Positions 17,020 through 25,410 of a stretch of 64,000 nt of DNA are shown piece by piece (position 1 is the first letter of the stretch; each line of letters begins with the position of its first letter). A model generated the notes under the pieces. It worked only from the letters and a program-made list of their open reading frames with translations. It had not been told where the DNA came from and did no database searches. The translations under genes and the position numbers were made by a program. This DNA comes from an uncultured Bacteroidales bacterium (lineage in GTDB: Bacteria; Bacteroidota; Bacteroidia; Bacteroidales; F082), in NCBI GenBank assembly GCA_946407975.1, contig CAMJQC010000006.1, positions 1 through 64,000 on the forward strand, written 5' to 3'.

Positions 17020-19161
17020 TTATTTAATGACCAATTCGTCAATGATGTTCTGGCACTTGCCGACCTTCTCGATGCACCACAGCAGATAACGGGCATCGAC
17101 ACAGATAGTGCGCTGCACCTTGTTCTCGAAACTGAGGTCGCCGCTCATGGCTTCCCAGTTGCCATCAAAAGCCAGACCTATGAGGTTGCCCTCGCCGTCG
17201 ATGACGGGACTGCCAGAGTTACCACCTGTGATGTCGTTGGTGGTAATGAAGTTGACAACCAACTCTCCCTTTTCGTTAGCATAACGGCCATAGTCGCGGG
17301 CTTGGGCAAGGTCACGCACGTTCTGAGGAATATCAAATTCCCAATTGCCAGGCACATATTTGGCCATCACGCCGTCCATAGTGGTGTAGTAGTTATAGTT
17401 CACAGCATCGGCCGACTTGTAGGGTTCTACCGTGCCATAGGTGAGACGCATAGTGAAGTTGGCATCGGGATAGAAGTTACGGTCGCTCTGCATCTCCATC
17501 AGGCCTTTCATGTAAAGACGTTCGCCTTCGTTGCCCAGATTCTGGGCTTCATAGTAGCGGTCTAGTAAGGTATTATAGGATTCTATGATGTCCATCGACA
17601 GTGCATAGATGGGGTCATTGTCCAGTTTTTTAGGCTTCTGCAACCACTTTTCGAGACGGGTCTGATCCGTGAAGATGGACTTTTCAAAAGCCTTGGCAAC
17701 GTAAGCGGAAAAATTTCCGCCGTTCTTGTCACCGACTTTACGGATTTCATCAGGTGTAAGCTCTGCAGGAATGTTCTTGTAGAAGAGACCTAACAGGGCT
17801 GCTGTCACATCCTGGTCAAGAGGCATGCTATAGTCCTTGAAAAAAGTCTCCACACTGCCTTTCATCATTTGAGCGGCAGCTTTGATGTCGGCTTTGTCGG
17901 CCTTCTCTGCAAACATCCTGTTGATGCGCATAAACCTACGGCTGAAAGCGATGGCTTCTCCCCCATTCCAACCAGCCTCACGGTGATAGACGAAAGCCTT
18001 GTTGATTTCGTCCATAATCTCCCATTTCTTTTCGATACCATCGAATATTTTGCCATATTCGGCTTTGCGTTGTGCATCTTTGTTGACCCAAGCCTTAAAG
18101 TCTTCCTCTTGAGCAAGACGGCGTTCGTAGACGTGGTTGCGCTTTAGTTGCTTCACCTGACCGATGTAGTATTTCCAGTAGTTGGATACGCTGGCCTGCT
18201 TGGAGGCGTACATGATGAACACTTCCTGGTCGGCATCCATATGCTTGCGATAGTTGTCGAGTTTGGTGGTACGGCAATCGATGATGGCAGGACCTTCTTC
18301 CTCAATAACATTCCTAACAGTGTAGGAAGTGGAATAACGGTCGGTGCTGCCCGGATAACCGAGAATCATGGCATAGTCGCCTGGCTTCACGCCATTCAGG
18401 TTGATAGGCAGAAAATGCTTTGACTTCATCGGGATGTTATTCTTGTCATACTCAGCAGGGCTTCCATCGGGAGCGGTATAGACGCGGAAGATGTTGAAAT
18501 CTCCCTTATGACGCGGCCAAGTCCAGTTGTCGGTGTCGGCACCAAACTTTCCAATGCCCCAAGGAGGACAGCACACGAGACGCACGTCGCGATATTCGTC
18601 ATACTCGAATAGGATAAATTGATTGCCACTATAAAAAGGAACGATTTCGACACGCACCTTACGGTCTCCCTTACGCTCTTTTTCCAAGGCTGCAATATTC
18701 TTGGCCACCGTTTCCTCCCGTTCAGCTTCGGTACAGCCTGCTACAACGCCATTCAGAACCGTCTCAGTGACGTCTTCCACTTTGGAAAGGAACAAGACGG
18801 AAAGTCCCGGATTAGGCAGTTCTTGTCCTTTATTCTTTGCCCAGAAGCCATCGGTAAGGTAATCATGCTCAACGGAAGAGTGTTTTTGCACAAAACTCAA
18901 CCCGCAGTGATGATTGGTGAGCAAAAGGCCTTCGGAAGAGATGAGTTCACCCGTGCAGCCGCCACCAAATTGCACGATAGCGTCTTTCAGAGAGGGTTGG
19001 TTAAAACTAAATATCTGTTCAGCTGTGAGTTTACAACCCAGGGCTTGCATCTCAGCCAGATTTTGCCCGTTGAGTGAATAGGGAAGCCACATGCCTTCGT
19101 CGGCTCTGCCCATCAGGAAAGAAAGCAGTAACACAGCGGTAAATAGGAGTTTTTTTCTCAT
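17020..19161 (-). CDS. S46 family dipeptidyl-peptidase, DPP7-like
   Basis: Periplasmic serine exopeptidase releasing dipeptides, central to peptide use in asaccharolytic Bacteroidota. A signal peptide (residues 1-20) precedes the chymotrypsin-like double barrel: catalytic His85 in LTNHHCG, an Asp in the WGIGKFGADTDNWTWPRH segment, and Ser649 in GGNSGSPV. Eighteen residues after the Ser is Gly667 (AFDGNWEA); in this family Gly at this place goes with DPP7 (hydrophobic P1) and Arg with DPP11 (acidic P1), so DPP7-type specificity is inferred. Length 713 is typical. It lies downstream of the T9SS operon behind a terminator, and the Gre/Nudix gene follows by 14 bases. Confidence 0.93.
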   Translation of the reverse strand: MRKKLLFTAVLLLSFLMGRADEGMWLPYSLNGQNLAEMQALGCKLTAEQIFSFNQPSLKDAIVQFGGGCTGELISSEGLLLTNHHCGLSFVQKHSSVEHDYLTDGFWAKNKGQELPNPGLSVLFLSKVEDVTETVLNGVVAGCTEAEREETVAKNIAALEKERKGDRKVRVEIVPFYSGNQFILFEYDEYRDVRLVCCPPWGIGKFGADTDNWTWPRHKGDFNIFRVYTAPDGSPAEYDKNNIPMKSKHFLPINLNGVKPGDYAMILGYPGSTDRYSTSYTVRNVIEEEGPAIIDCRTTKLDNYRKHMDADQEVFIMYASKQASVSNYWKYYIGQVKQLKRNHVYERRLAQEEDFKAWVNKDAQRKAEYGKIFDGIEKKWEIMDEINKAFVYHREAGWNGGEAIAFSRRFMRINRMFAEKADKADIKAAAQMMKGSVETFFKDYSMPLDQDVTAALLGLFYKNIPAELTPDEIRKVGDKNGGNFSAYVAKAFEKSIFTDQTRLEKWLQKPKKLDNDPIYALSMDIIESYNTLLDRYYEAQNLGNEGERLYMKGLMEMQSDRNFYPDANFTMRLTYGTVEPYKSADAVNYNYYTTMDGVMAKYVPGNWEFDIPQNVRDLAQARDYGRYANEKGELVVNFITTNDITGGNSGSPVIDGEGNLIGLAFDGNWEAMSGDLSFENKVQRTICVDARYLLWCIEKVGKCQNIIDELVIK

Positions 19162-19213
19162 GGTTGATTCCTGTTTATATTAAACAATCTATTGTAAATA
19201 TGGGTGCAAGATA

Positions 19214-19245
19214 CAAAAAAATCTCCGACATCGCTGCCGGAGATT
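19214..19245 (-). terminator. Terminator of the T9SS operon
   Basis: Minus strand: arms AATCTCCG and CGGAGATT (19220-19245) followed by a run of T, 21 bases past the porN stop. Confidence 0.8.
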
Positions 19246-19266
19246 CCATAGAAATTTGTCAATTGC

Positions 19267-20112
19267 TTAATATTCCCACAAACTTTGTTCATAGTCGAGC
19301 ATTTCATTCTTGATTCGTTCAGATTCATAGAGAGCGTCAACATTGAATGCGTAGGAATTAATGTATCTATCAAAAACGTTTTCTTCTTTAACAATATAGC
19401 TATCAAAGATACGCTTTTGAAGGATTTCGTCATAGGTCAGGCGCTGAGCCGTATTATTACGGTTGAAGGCAAAGGCTCTTGTAAGAACCGTTCTAGTTGC
19501 TTCATCATAGGGAATCCAACAGGCCTGTGAAAGTCCGTCTTCATCAACAATTACTGGGCTTAAAGCAATTATTCTGACCAGAAACTGTGAGAGCTTTTTG
19601 TCAAAATACCAGTCTTCCTTAATTCTAAGACGGGTAACGTTGAGCATACGGTCTCTAAAAGGAATTTCATTTGCCACTTCTTCTCCATCTTTCCAAATGA
19701 CAGGAGGATCGCCTATTTTAGTGTTTTCATTTTCAAAATCGTCTCTAGTCAAAGGCGTCATCATGTCATCAATGTTGTTTTCAACACGATAAGGCGTGAT
19801 GTCACCACTCTGAATACCGTCGTAAATAACGGTAATAAGGTTTCTCCAGTCTTCAGTAGGATTTATGGGATAATAGAAAACTTGGTTGATCTTCTGGCGA
19901 AAGTCAATTTCCCTGATGATAGTCTTCTTCCACATGATATTGGCCTCCTGAATGTCCGGGAGTGGAGAAGGCTTTTTCTCCATCATGGTTTGCTGTTGTG
20001 ACGACAAGATGCTATTCATAGGTGGTTTGACATCAGTGGTCTGGGCTTTCAGACTGCCGACAAATCCGCCAAGCAACATTATGGTCAACATTGAAAGAAG
20101 TGTCTTTTTCAT
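19267..20112 (-). CDS. porN: T9SS ring protein PorN/GldN
   Basis: Periplasmic partner of PorK; the two form the large ring under the outer membrane in the type IX secretion system. Signal peptide MKKTLLSMLTIMLLGG...KAQ, then a family core with LPDIQEANIMWKKTIIREID, FYYPINPTEDWRNLITVIYD, IKEDWYFDKKLSQFLVRIIAL and ACWIPYDEATR. Mature length fits GldN. Start set at MKKTLL (20112) because it opens a clean signal peptide; upstream in-frame codons overlap porM. It is the last gene of porPKLMN and ends in a terminator. Confidence 0.92.
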   Translation of the reverse strand: MKKTLLSMLTIMLLGGFVGSLKAQTTDVKPPMNSILSSQQQTMMEKKPSPLPDIQEANIMWKKTIIREIDFRQKINQVFYYPINPTEDWRNLITVIYDGIQSGDITPYRVENNIDDMMTPLTRDDFENENTKIGDPPVIWKDGEEVANEIPFRDRMLNVTRLRIKEDWYFDKKLSQFLVRIIALSPVIVDEDGLSQACWIPYDEATRTVLTRAFAFNRNNTAQRLTYDEILQKRIFDSYIVKEENVFDRYINSYAFNVDALYESERIKNEMLDYEQSLWEY

Positions 20113-20143
20113 TTTTATTGTTATTTTATAAATCATTTTCAAA

Positions 20144-21805
20144 TTACTTGATTTCCACACCGAGTTGAGAATCAAGCACCTTAACTTTGCCGTCATTACC
20201 TCTTACTTGAATGGCGGTGAATTGGTACATGTCGCCTACATTGGCAGTCTGGAACACACTTTTGATTTCCTCACTAAAAGCGGCTCCGTTCACTTTAGCT
20301 TCCTTTGTAGTACCTGCCTTAGTTCTATATTTCACGGTGTAACCCACTACATCATATTTTACTCCATCAAAGTCGAAATCTTTCATTTCGGCTTCCACGC
20401 GGTTGGCGGCGAGCAAGGCGCTCTTAGAAACCTTGCCGGTAGTAGGATCTACATTCCTAATAATGGCAGATGGTTTGGGAAGGTCTTTAACTCTAAATTT
20501 CATACTACCCAGGCTACCACTTTCGGATCTGCTGACATTAACTATGACTTCCTTAGCGCCTGGAGAGACTCTCAAGTTGTAAGTGCCGTTACCTGTACTA
20601 GAAAGCGTTGCGCCGTTAGCGCTCACATTCAGAGCACCGCTGCCACCGGCGGCGACAGCAATAGGATTGTCAATACCGGCATATACCACGTTCATTTTGG
20701 TGGCCGAAACGCTCATGGTCGAAGGAGGCGTAACAATGAATTCTCCCTCAAACGGATATTCATTCATCTCATTGGTCTTAGGGTCACGCATTTCGATGAC
20801 GCCTGAATAGCGGTGTGAACCAATACCGGCATTATAGTCAAGATTGATAACGCCTGAAGCGTCGCTGGTGTATTCTCTTTCAGGGCCACCATCAAGTTTA
20901 ACCTTGGCAGTGTATTGCGAGCTCTTCCATGCTGTCACCATCGCTTGTGCTTTGTATGGTTGACCAGAGACAACGTATTTGCTCTCAGCAAAGACTTTAG
21001 CACCAATTTCATCGAAAGTGAAGTCACTAGCGTGAATGTCACCAGCAAGTTTATTGACAGTCATACGTTCAGCAGTCTGAATCTCGGAGACGATCTTGTT
21101 CATCAAAGTGATGTCAGCAATAAGCACTGTATGATAAAAGTTGTATCTTTCCCAGTCAATCTTATCACCGCCTTTGGAACCTTCGGTGTATTCTTTCTCA
21201 TTCGTAAACAGGCCGATTTCGTTGCTCAAAGCTTCGCGTTCCGTATCGGAAGTCGTCTCATCCGTAAGCACATCCATCAGATAATCACGATATTCCTTAA
21301 TCTTTGCAGACAATTTATATGCTCTGCCTTCACCATCAATAAGGAAAGAAGTAGGATCATTGAAGTTATCTCTGGAATGGATGTTATTTGTATTGATGGA
21401 ATACATGATTCTACGGCCCTCTGTGACGGTCTTTTCTCTATTAAGAAGAGGTTCCTCGCCACTAAAGGCGTCCTCTAGATCCTTTGGTTTTTCAATATTT
21501 CTAGTAAGTTCCCATTTGAGAGCTTCTACATAATTGATGATGGAATCCGTCTTTGTTCTGACTTCTTGGGCTTTTTCCCAATATGGGCCGACCTTTTCGG
21601 GGTCAAGACTATATTGTTCAGCAAAAGAAGCATACTGATTATCGATGATTTGACCAATACTATAATTGGTTTCTTGAACACCATTATTGACGATATCGAA
21701 AGCATTCAGAATGTCCTTAGAGACATTCATTGCGAGCAAGGCAGTATAGACCAGGTACATCATACCGATCATTTTCTGTCTGGGGGTTTCTTTAGCGCCT
21801 GACAT
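20144..21805 (-). CDS. porM: T9SS motor subunit PorM/GldM
   Basis: Inner-membrane protein with a long periplasmic shaft; with GldL it forms the proton-driven motor of T9SS. A single N-terminal membrane helix (PRQKMIGMMYLVYTALLAMNVSKD) is followed by a helical region and then beta domains D2-D4, ending KVLDSQLGVEIK. The N-terminal helix and its Arg-rich approach are the strongest family signature. 553 residues, normal for GldM. It is 31 bases upstream of porN and 55 bases downstream of porL. Confidence 0.95.
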   Translation of the reverse strand: MSGAKETPRQKMIGMMYLVYTALLAMNVSKDILNAFDIVNNGVQETNYSIGQIIDNQYASFAEQYSLDPEKVGPYWEKAQEVRTKTDSIINYVEALKWELTRNIEKPKDLEDAFSGEEPLLNREKTVTEGRRIMYSINTNNIHSRDNFNDPTSFLIDGEGRAYKLSAKIKEYRDYLMDVLTDETTSDTEREALSNEIGLFTNEKEYTEGSKGGDKIDWERYNFYHTVLIADITLMNKIVSEIQTAERMTVNKLAGDIHASDFTFDEIGAKVFAESKYVVSGQPYKAQAMVTAWKSSQYTAKVKLDGGPEREYTSDASGVINLDYNAGIGSHRYSGVIEMRDPKTNEMNEYPFEGEFIVTPPSTMSVSATKMNVVYAGIDNPIAVAAGGSGALNVSANGATLSSTGNGTYNLRVSPGAKEVIVNVSRSESGSLGSMKFRVKDLPKPSAIIRNVDPTTGKVSKSALLAANRVEAEMKDFDFDGVKYDVVGYTVKYRTKAGTTKEAKVNGAAFSEEIKSVFQTANVGDMYQFTAIQVRGNDGKVKVLDSQLGVEIK

Positions 21806-21860
21806 ATTCTTACTCCTATTTTTTTAGATTAAGATTAATTAAAACTGTGGTTGAGTAGGA

Positions 21861-22721
21861 TTATGCCTTGATGTTCATAGCGGAAAGCATTCCTCCGTAA
21901 ACGTTATTCAATGCGGTCAAGCGGGATGACAGTTGGGTAAGTTGTTGATTAAGTTGTCCGGCATTTTGAGCCGAAGCATTAAGGTTATCCATATACTGTT
22001 CCATAGCTGCTGCAAGATTCTTGCTGGCGACAGCCGTTTTTTCGGCACCTTGAAGTTGCAATTCATAGATGGAATTCAGCGACTGCATGCTATTGGCCAC
22101 TTTTTTAATGGTCTCAGCATCGAGAGCACTGAAATCAAGTTTACCCAAAGAAGCAGAAAGCTTCTGGTTTGTTTCCGTATAATTGTTGGCAAACTCAGAA
22201 ATGGACTTGGTAGCACGATCCATCGTATTGGCATAGTTGGTAGTGGCTGCCATTGCGTTGGAGAGATCTGCCATCTGGCCAGCATTCTGTGCCAGTCTAT
22301 CAAGACCTTTTCCAATTCTATTGAAGGTGTCCTCGGAGACATTCATCTTTTCAAACATCTTGCTGAGTATTGCGTCTTCAGCATTAGAAATGGGAGCGCC
22401 ACCGCCAGCGCCTGTAGTAGCGAAACTGGTTTTTTCTTTACCGTCCCATTCTTCGTCCAATTCAACGAAGACTCTATCCCAAGCATATTCAAGATGTTGG
22501 GGCTCAAAAGCAGAGAGGAAGAAGATAAGTGCTTCAACGCCCAAACCAAGACCCAGCATGATATCTGCACCTGGGATATGGGTCAGTTTGAAGAATGCAC
22601 CAACCATAACGATAGCAGCACCCCAACCGTAAACGTAAGCCATAAAGGTCTTGTAACCCTTAGTCTGGGTACGTGCTTGAAACTTTTTAAATGCTGAAAG
22701 ATTTTCCTGTGATTTTGCCAT
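21861..22721 (-). CDS. porL: T9SS motor subunit PorL/GldL
   Basis: Inner-membrane stator partner of GldM. Two membrane helices near residues 27-45 (MAYVYGWGAAIVMVGAFFKL) and 52-70 (ADIMLGLGLGVEALIFFLSAF); the second holds the Glu expected to carry protons. The cytoplasmic tail is long, helical and rich in Ala, Asn and Gln, reading as a coiled coil. 286 residues. Gene order porK-porL-porM matches the family standard. Confidence 0.95.
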   Translation of the reverse strand: MAKSQENLSAFKKFQARTQTKGYKTFMAYVYGWGAAIVMVGAFFKLTHIPGADIMLGLGLGVEALIFFLSAFEPQHLEYAWDRVFVELDEEWDGKEKTSFATTGAGGGAPISNAEDAILSKMFEKMNVSEDTFNRIGKGLDRLAQNAGQMADLSNAMAATTNYANTMDRATKSISEFANNYTETNQKLSASLGKLDFSALDAETIKKVANSMQSLNSIYELQLQGAEKTAVASKNLAAAMEQYMDNLNASAQNAGQLNQQLTQLSSRLTALNNVYGGMLSAMNIKA

Positions 22722-22784
22722 GACAAATTTCTATTTTAATTGTTGATTATTATCTATTGTTGATCCAAAAGTTCCCTAAACATA

Positions 22785-24194
22785 TTATCTGTATACACGA
22801 GACATTCTTGGGTTATCGCCTTTATTACGTCCCAAATAGGGCTGTATGCAACGGAAACCTGTATAACAGTTTGCCGAATCCTGATACTGATAATCGCGTG
22901 TAGTAACCTGGAGATAATAGGACACATCCTTCCAGGAACCGCCACGGACCACCTTACGTTTCATTACTGGCGGATCGTCTGGTTTGGCGTTGTAAGTATA
23001 ATTGGGATTCATGTCCCAAGTAAAATTATAAGAGTTGGGGTCAAAGGCGCTATTGGTCCATTCTGACACATTACCCGCCATATCATACAAGCCCCATCCG
23101 TTGGGTGGATAACAGCCCACTACTAACGTTCTCAGGCCGCCATCAGCTAAATAATTGCCTCTTCTTGGCTTGAAATTGGCCAAGAAGCAGCCTTTGGCAT
23201 TACTTGCATTGGGACCTCCCCACGGATAAGGATTCAGGTTGTTGCCGCCTCGGGCAGCCCATTCCCATTCCGTCTCGTTGGGCAATCTGAACTCTGAAAG
23301 ATCGGCATCTTTCTTTGAACGCAAGTAACTGTTCAGCAACTCGGTACGCCAAACGCAGAAGGCACGAGCTTGTTGCCAAGTGACACCGACAACAGGATAA
23401 TTGTCGTAGGCAGGATGCCAAAAATACTTTTCAGTAAGTGGGTCATTGAATGAATAGGAATAATCGTGAATCCAGCACAAAGTGTCGGGATAGACGTTAA
23501 TGGCTTCTGCACGGGTATAAACTGAACGATCACTGTAACCTTGCTTACGATTCGACCATGCACCTTTGCGATCCACATTGATGCCTGCGTCGGCTTCACC
23601 TAATGAGTAATCATTATCTACAAGCTTTTCATCCGCAAATTCCTTACGGGCAGCCGCTTGCATATCAATCCAGAAATAGGAATAATAGAGTTTTCTCGTG
23701 TCAATTTCTTTTTTGCGGAAATAACGCTCATGCTCAGGCAGATACATGGGCTCAAGTGCTTCACGAATATCCTGATCCTTGCTATTCCATTCGATCTTTT
23801 CTTTCCAATTCAACCTAGGCGGATCATAGACTTCTCCGGTTTTGCTTTCGGTGATGGCATAACGATCTGGAAAATTGTCTGCAAGAATCTGTCGTGCAAT
23901 GGAATCTCTCACCCAATATACAAATTGACGATACTCGTTGTTGGTGATTTCCGTCTCATCCATAAAAAAGGCGGGAACTGAAACCGTTTTGGGCTCGTTC
24001 ATATAAGAAGCAGTAATGTCTTCACCGCCCACACCCATTGTAAAACTTCCTTGCGGAATAAACACCATACCATAAGGGTCGGGCTGGTTGAACGTCTTGC
24101 TTGTTTTACGAACACCAACAAGTTCACCCTGATTCGAATTGCCGCATGCTGTAAGCAGCAGTACGAAAGGTAACACGAACAATAGCTTTTTCAT
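22785..24194 (-). CDS. porK: T9SS ring lipoprotein PorK/GldK
   Basis: Outer-membrane lipoprotein with a formylglycine-generating-enzyme-like (FGE/sulfatase-modifying) fold that forms the PorK-PorN ring. Lipobox LLTAC in MKKLLFVLPFVLLLTAC. FGE-type segments include MVFIPQGSFTMGVGGED, DETEITNNEYRQFV, YPVVGVTWQQARAFCVWR, RLPNETEWEWAARGG and VSEWTNSAF. Start at 24194 is chosen for the clean lipoprotein signal; an upstream extension would bury it. 469 residues, near the family norm. Confidence 0.94.
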   Translation of the reverse strand: MKKLLFVLPFVLLLTACGNSNQGELVGVRKTSKTFNQPDPYGMVFIPQGSFTMGVGGEDITASYMNEPKTVSVPAFFMDETEITNNEYRQFVYWVRDSIARQILADNFPDRYAITESKTGEVYDPPRLNWKEKIEWNSKDQDIREALEPMYLPEHERYFRKKEIDTRKLYYSYFWIDMQAAARKEFADEKLVDNDYSLGEADAGINVDRKGAWSNRKQGYSDRSVYTRAEAINVYPDTLCWIHDYSYSFNDPLTEKYFWHPAYDNYPVVGVTWQQARAFCVWRTELLNSYLRSKKDADLSEFRLPNETEWEWAARGGNNLNPYPWGGPNASNAKGCFLANFKPRRGNYLADGGLRTLVVGCYPPNGWGLYDMAGNVSEWTNSAFDPNSYNFTWDMNPNYTYNAKPDDPPVMKRKVVRGGSWKDVSYYLQVTTRDYQYQDSANCYTGFRCIQPYLGRNKGDNPRMSRVYR

Positions 24195-24327
24195 CTTATT
24201 AATTGTGAACTGATTGTTATTTTGACTCATCATATTAAAACCATTTTTCCGATGCATTCTAACAATTAACCGCAAAACTTAGTTTTTATTATCTTTATGC
24301 TTGTTTTTTTTCTATCTATATGGATTT

Positions 24328-25302
24328 TTACAGATATCGAACACTTCTATAGTCACGCGGTGTCTTGTCAAGATCAAGCTTGAAACAATAACTCAGCGCA
24401 ATCTCATGAGAACCGGGCATATTCAAATTCATTGTGTTAAGATCATAGGAATAGCCCACCATGATATCTTTAATTATTAAACCCACCATCAGACCGACAG
24501 ACTCCTGATAGCGATAATTGACTCCAAGGGAAAAGACATTATTATATACCACTCGCCCACTTAAATTAAACTGCGTGGAGGCCAAATCGCTCATGACACT
24601 AAGAGAAGGGATAAAGGTATAGGATGGCAAATTCTCAAATTGGAAAGGATAACCTGCCAAAAGATAAAAAGTCCTGTCAGTGGTAAAACTAGCACTGCTG
24701 TTGGCATTCTGCCCCAAAGCTTTTCCAACCGTTTCAAGTACATTGACGACTGACAATCCTAAATAAAAAGATTCTGGAACTTGATAAAACACCCCCAGAT
24801 TAAAATCAAAAAGCATATCGCTTTCCTTACCCAAACCCGCAAGGACAGGATCGTTGGGCTCAGCCGGATTGAGATGGGAAAACTCGACAACGCGGTTCAA
24901 GACGGTTGCTGTTGCACCCAACCCTAAAGTAGAACCTCCTAGATTAAAATGGTAAGAATAGCCAAGTCCAACATTAGTGTTGCTCTCAAAACCAAGCATG
25001 TCTTGCACCAAAGAAAAGCTCATGCCTCCATGCAGCTTGCGAAATGGCATATCGCCAGTCAATAAAAAGGTTGTCGGTGTGACGCCATTCGTCTCTTCAT
25101 CCATAAAACCAGACCATTGCTGACGATACAAACCAAGCAAATTGATGCCTTCGCTCAATCCAGCAAATCCTGAATTTACATAAGCATAAGAATTCGTGTA
25201 ATTCGTAAAAATCGGCATCTGCTGGGCTTTCGCTTCAGAAAACGCCATCAGCATTGCTATAATGCAAAGGACTATATGTCTCCTTTTTATCCTCAATTTC
25301 AA
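24328..25302 (-). CDS. porP: PorP/SprF-family outer membrane protein
   Basis: Beta-barrel outer-membrane protein that anchors T9SS components; in Porphyromonas porP heads the porPKLMN operon, as here. Signal peptide ends at SEAKAQQ. The family's opening QQMPIFTNYTNSYAYVNSGFAGL and GLYRQQWSGF are clear, followed by alternating amphipathic strands and the ending HEIALSYCFKL. 324 residues. A promoter element lies 33 bases upstream; the gap to porK is 133 bases with no obvious terminator, so one transcript is likely. Confidence 0.92.
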   Translation of the reverse strand: MKLRIKRRHIVLCIIAMLMAFSEAKAQQMPIFTNYTNSYAYVNSGFAGLSEGINLLGLYRQQWSGFMDEETNGVTPTTFLLTGDMPFRKLHGGMSFSLVQDMLGFESNTNVGLGYSYHFNLGGSTLGLGATATVLNRVVEFSHLNPAEPNDPVLAGLGKESDMLFDFNLGVFYQVPESFYLGLSVVNVLETVGKALGQNANSSASFTTDRTFYLLAGYPFQFENLPSYTFIPSLSVMSDLASTQFNLSGRVVYNNVFSLGVNYRYQESVGLMVGLIIKDIMVGYSYDLNTMNLNMPGSHEIALSYCFKLDLDKTPRDYRSVRYL

Positions 25303-25334
25303 TTTATTGTCGTTTGAATTGAACCGCTAAAATA

Positions 25335-25342
25335 CAAAAATA
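25335..25342 (-). promoter_or_regulatory. Promoter -7 element for the T9SS operon
   Basis: Minus strand TATTTTTG, matching TAnnTTTG, 33 bases before the porP start. Confidence 0.5.
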
Positions 25343-25410
25343 GTATTTACCTTTTTCAATTTTTTTATTGCTATTTATATATCTTATTGATAATCAATTA
25401 GTAATAAAAA

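Noticed and set aside
25355-25410. AT-rich stretch with GATAATC repeats after rseP as an attachment or terminator site
   Set aside because: Pairing is weak and no T-run follows; ordinary AT-rich spacer.
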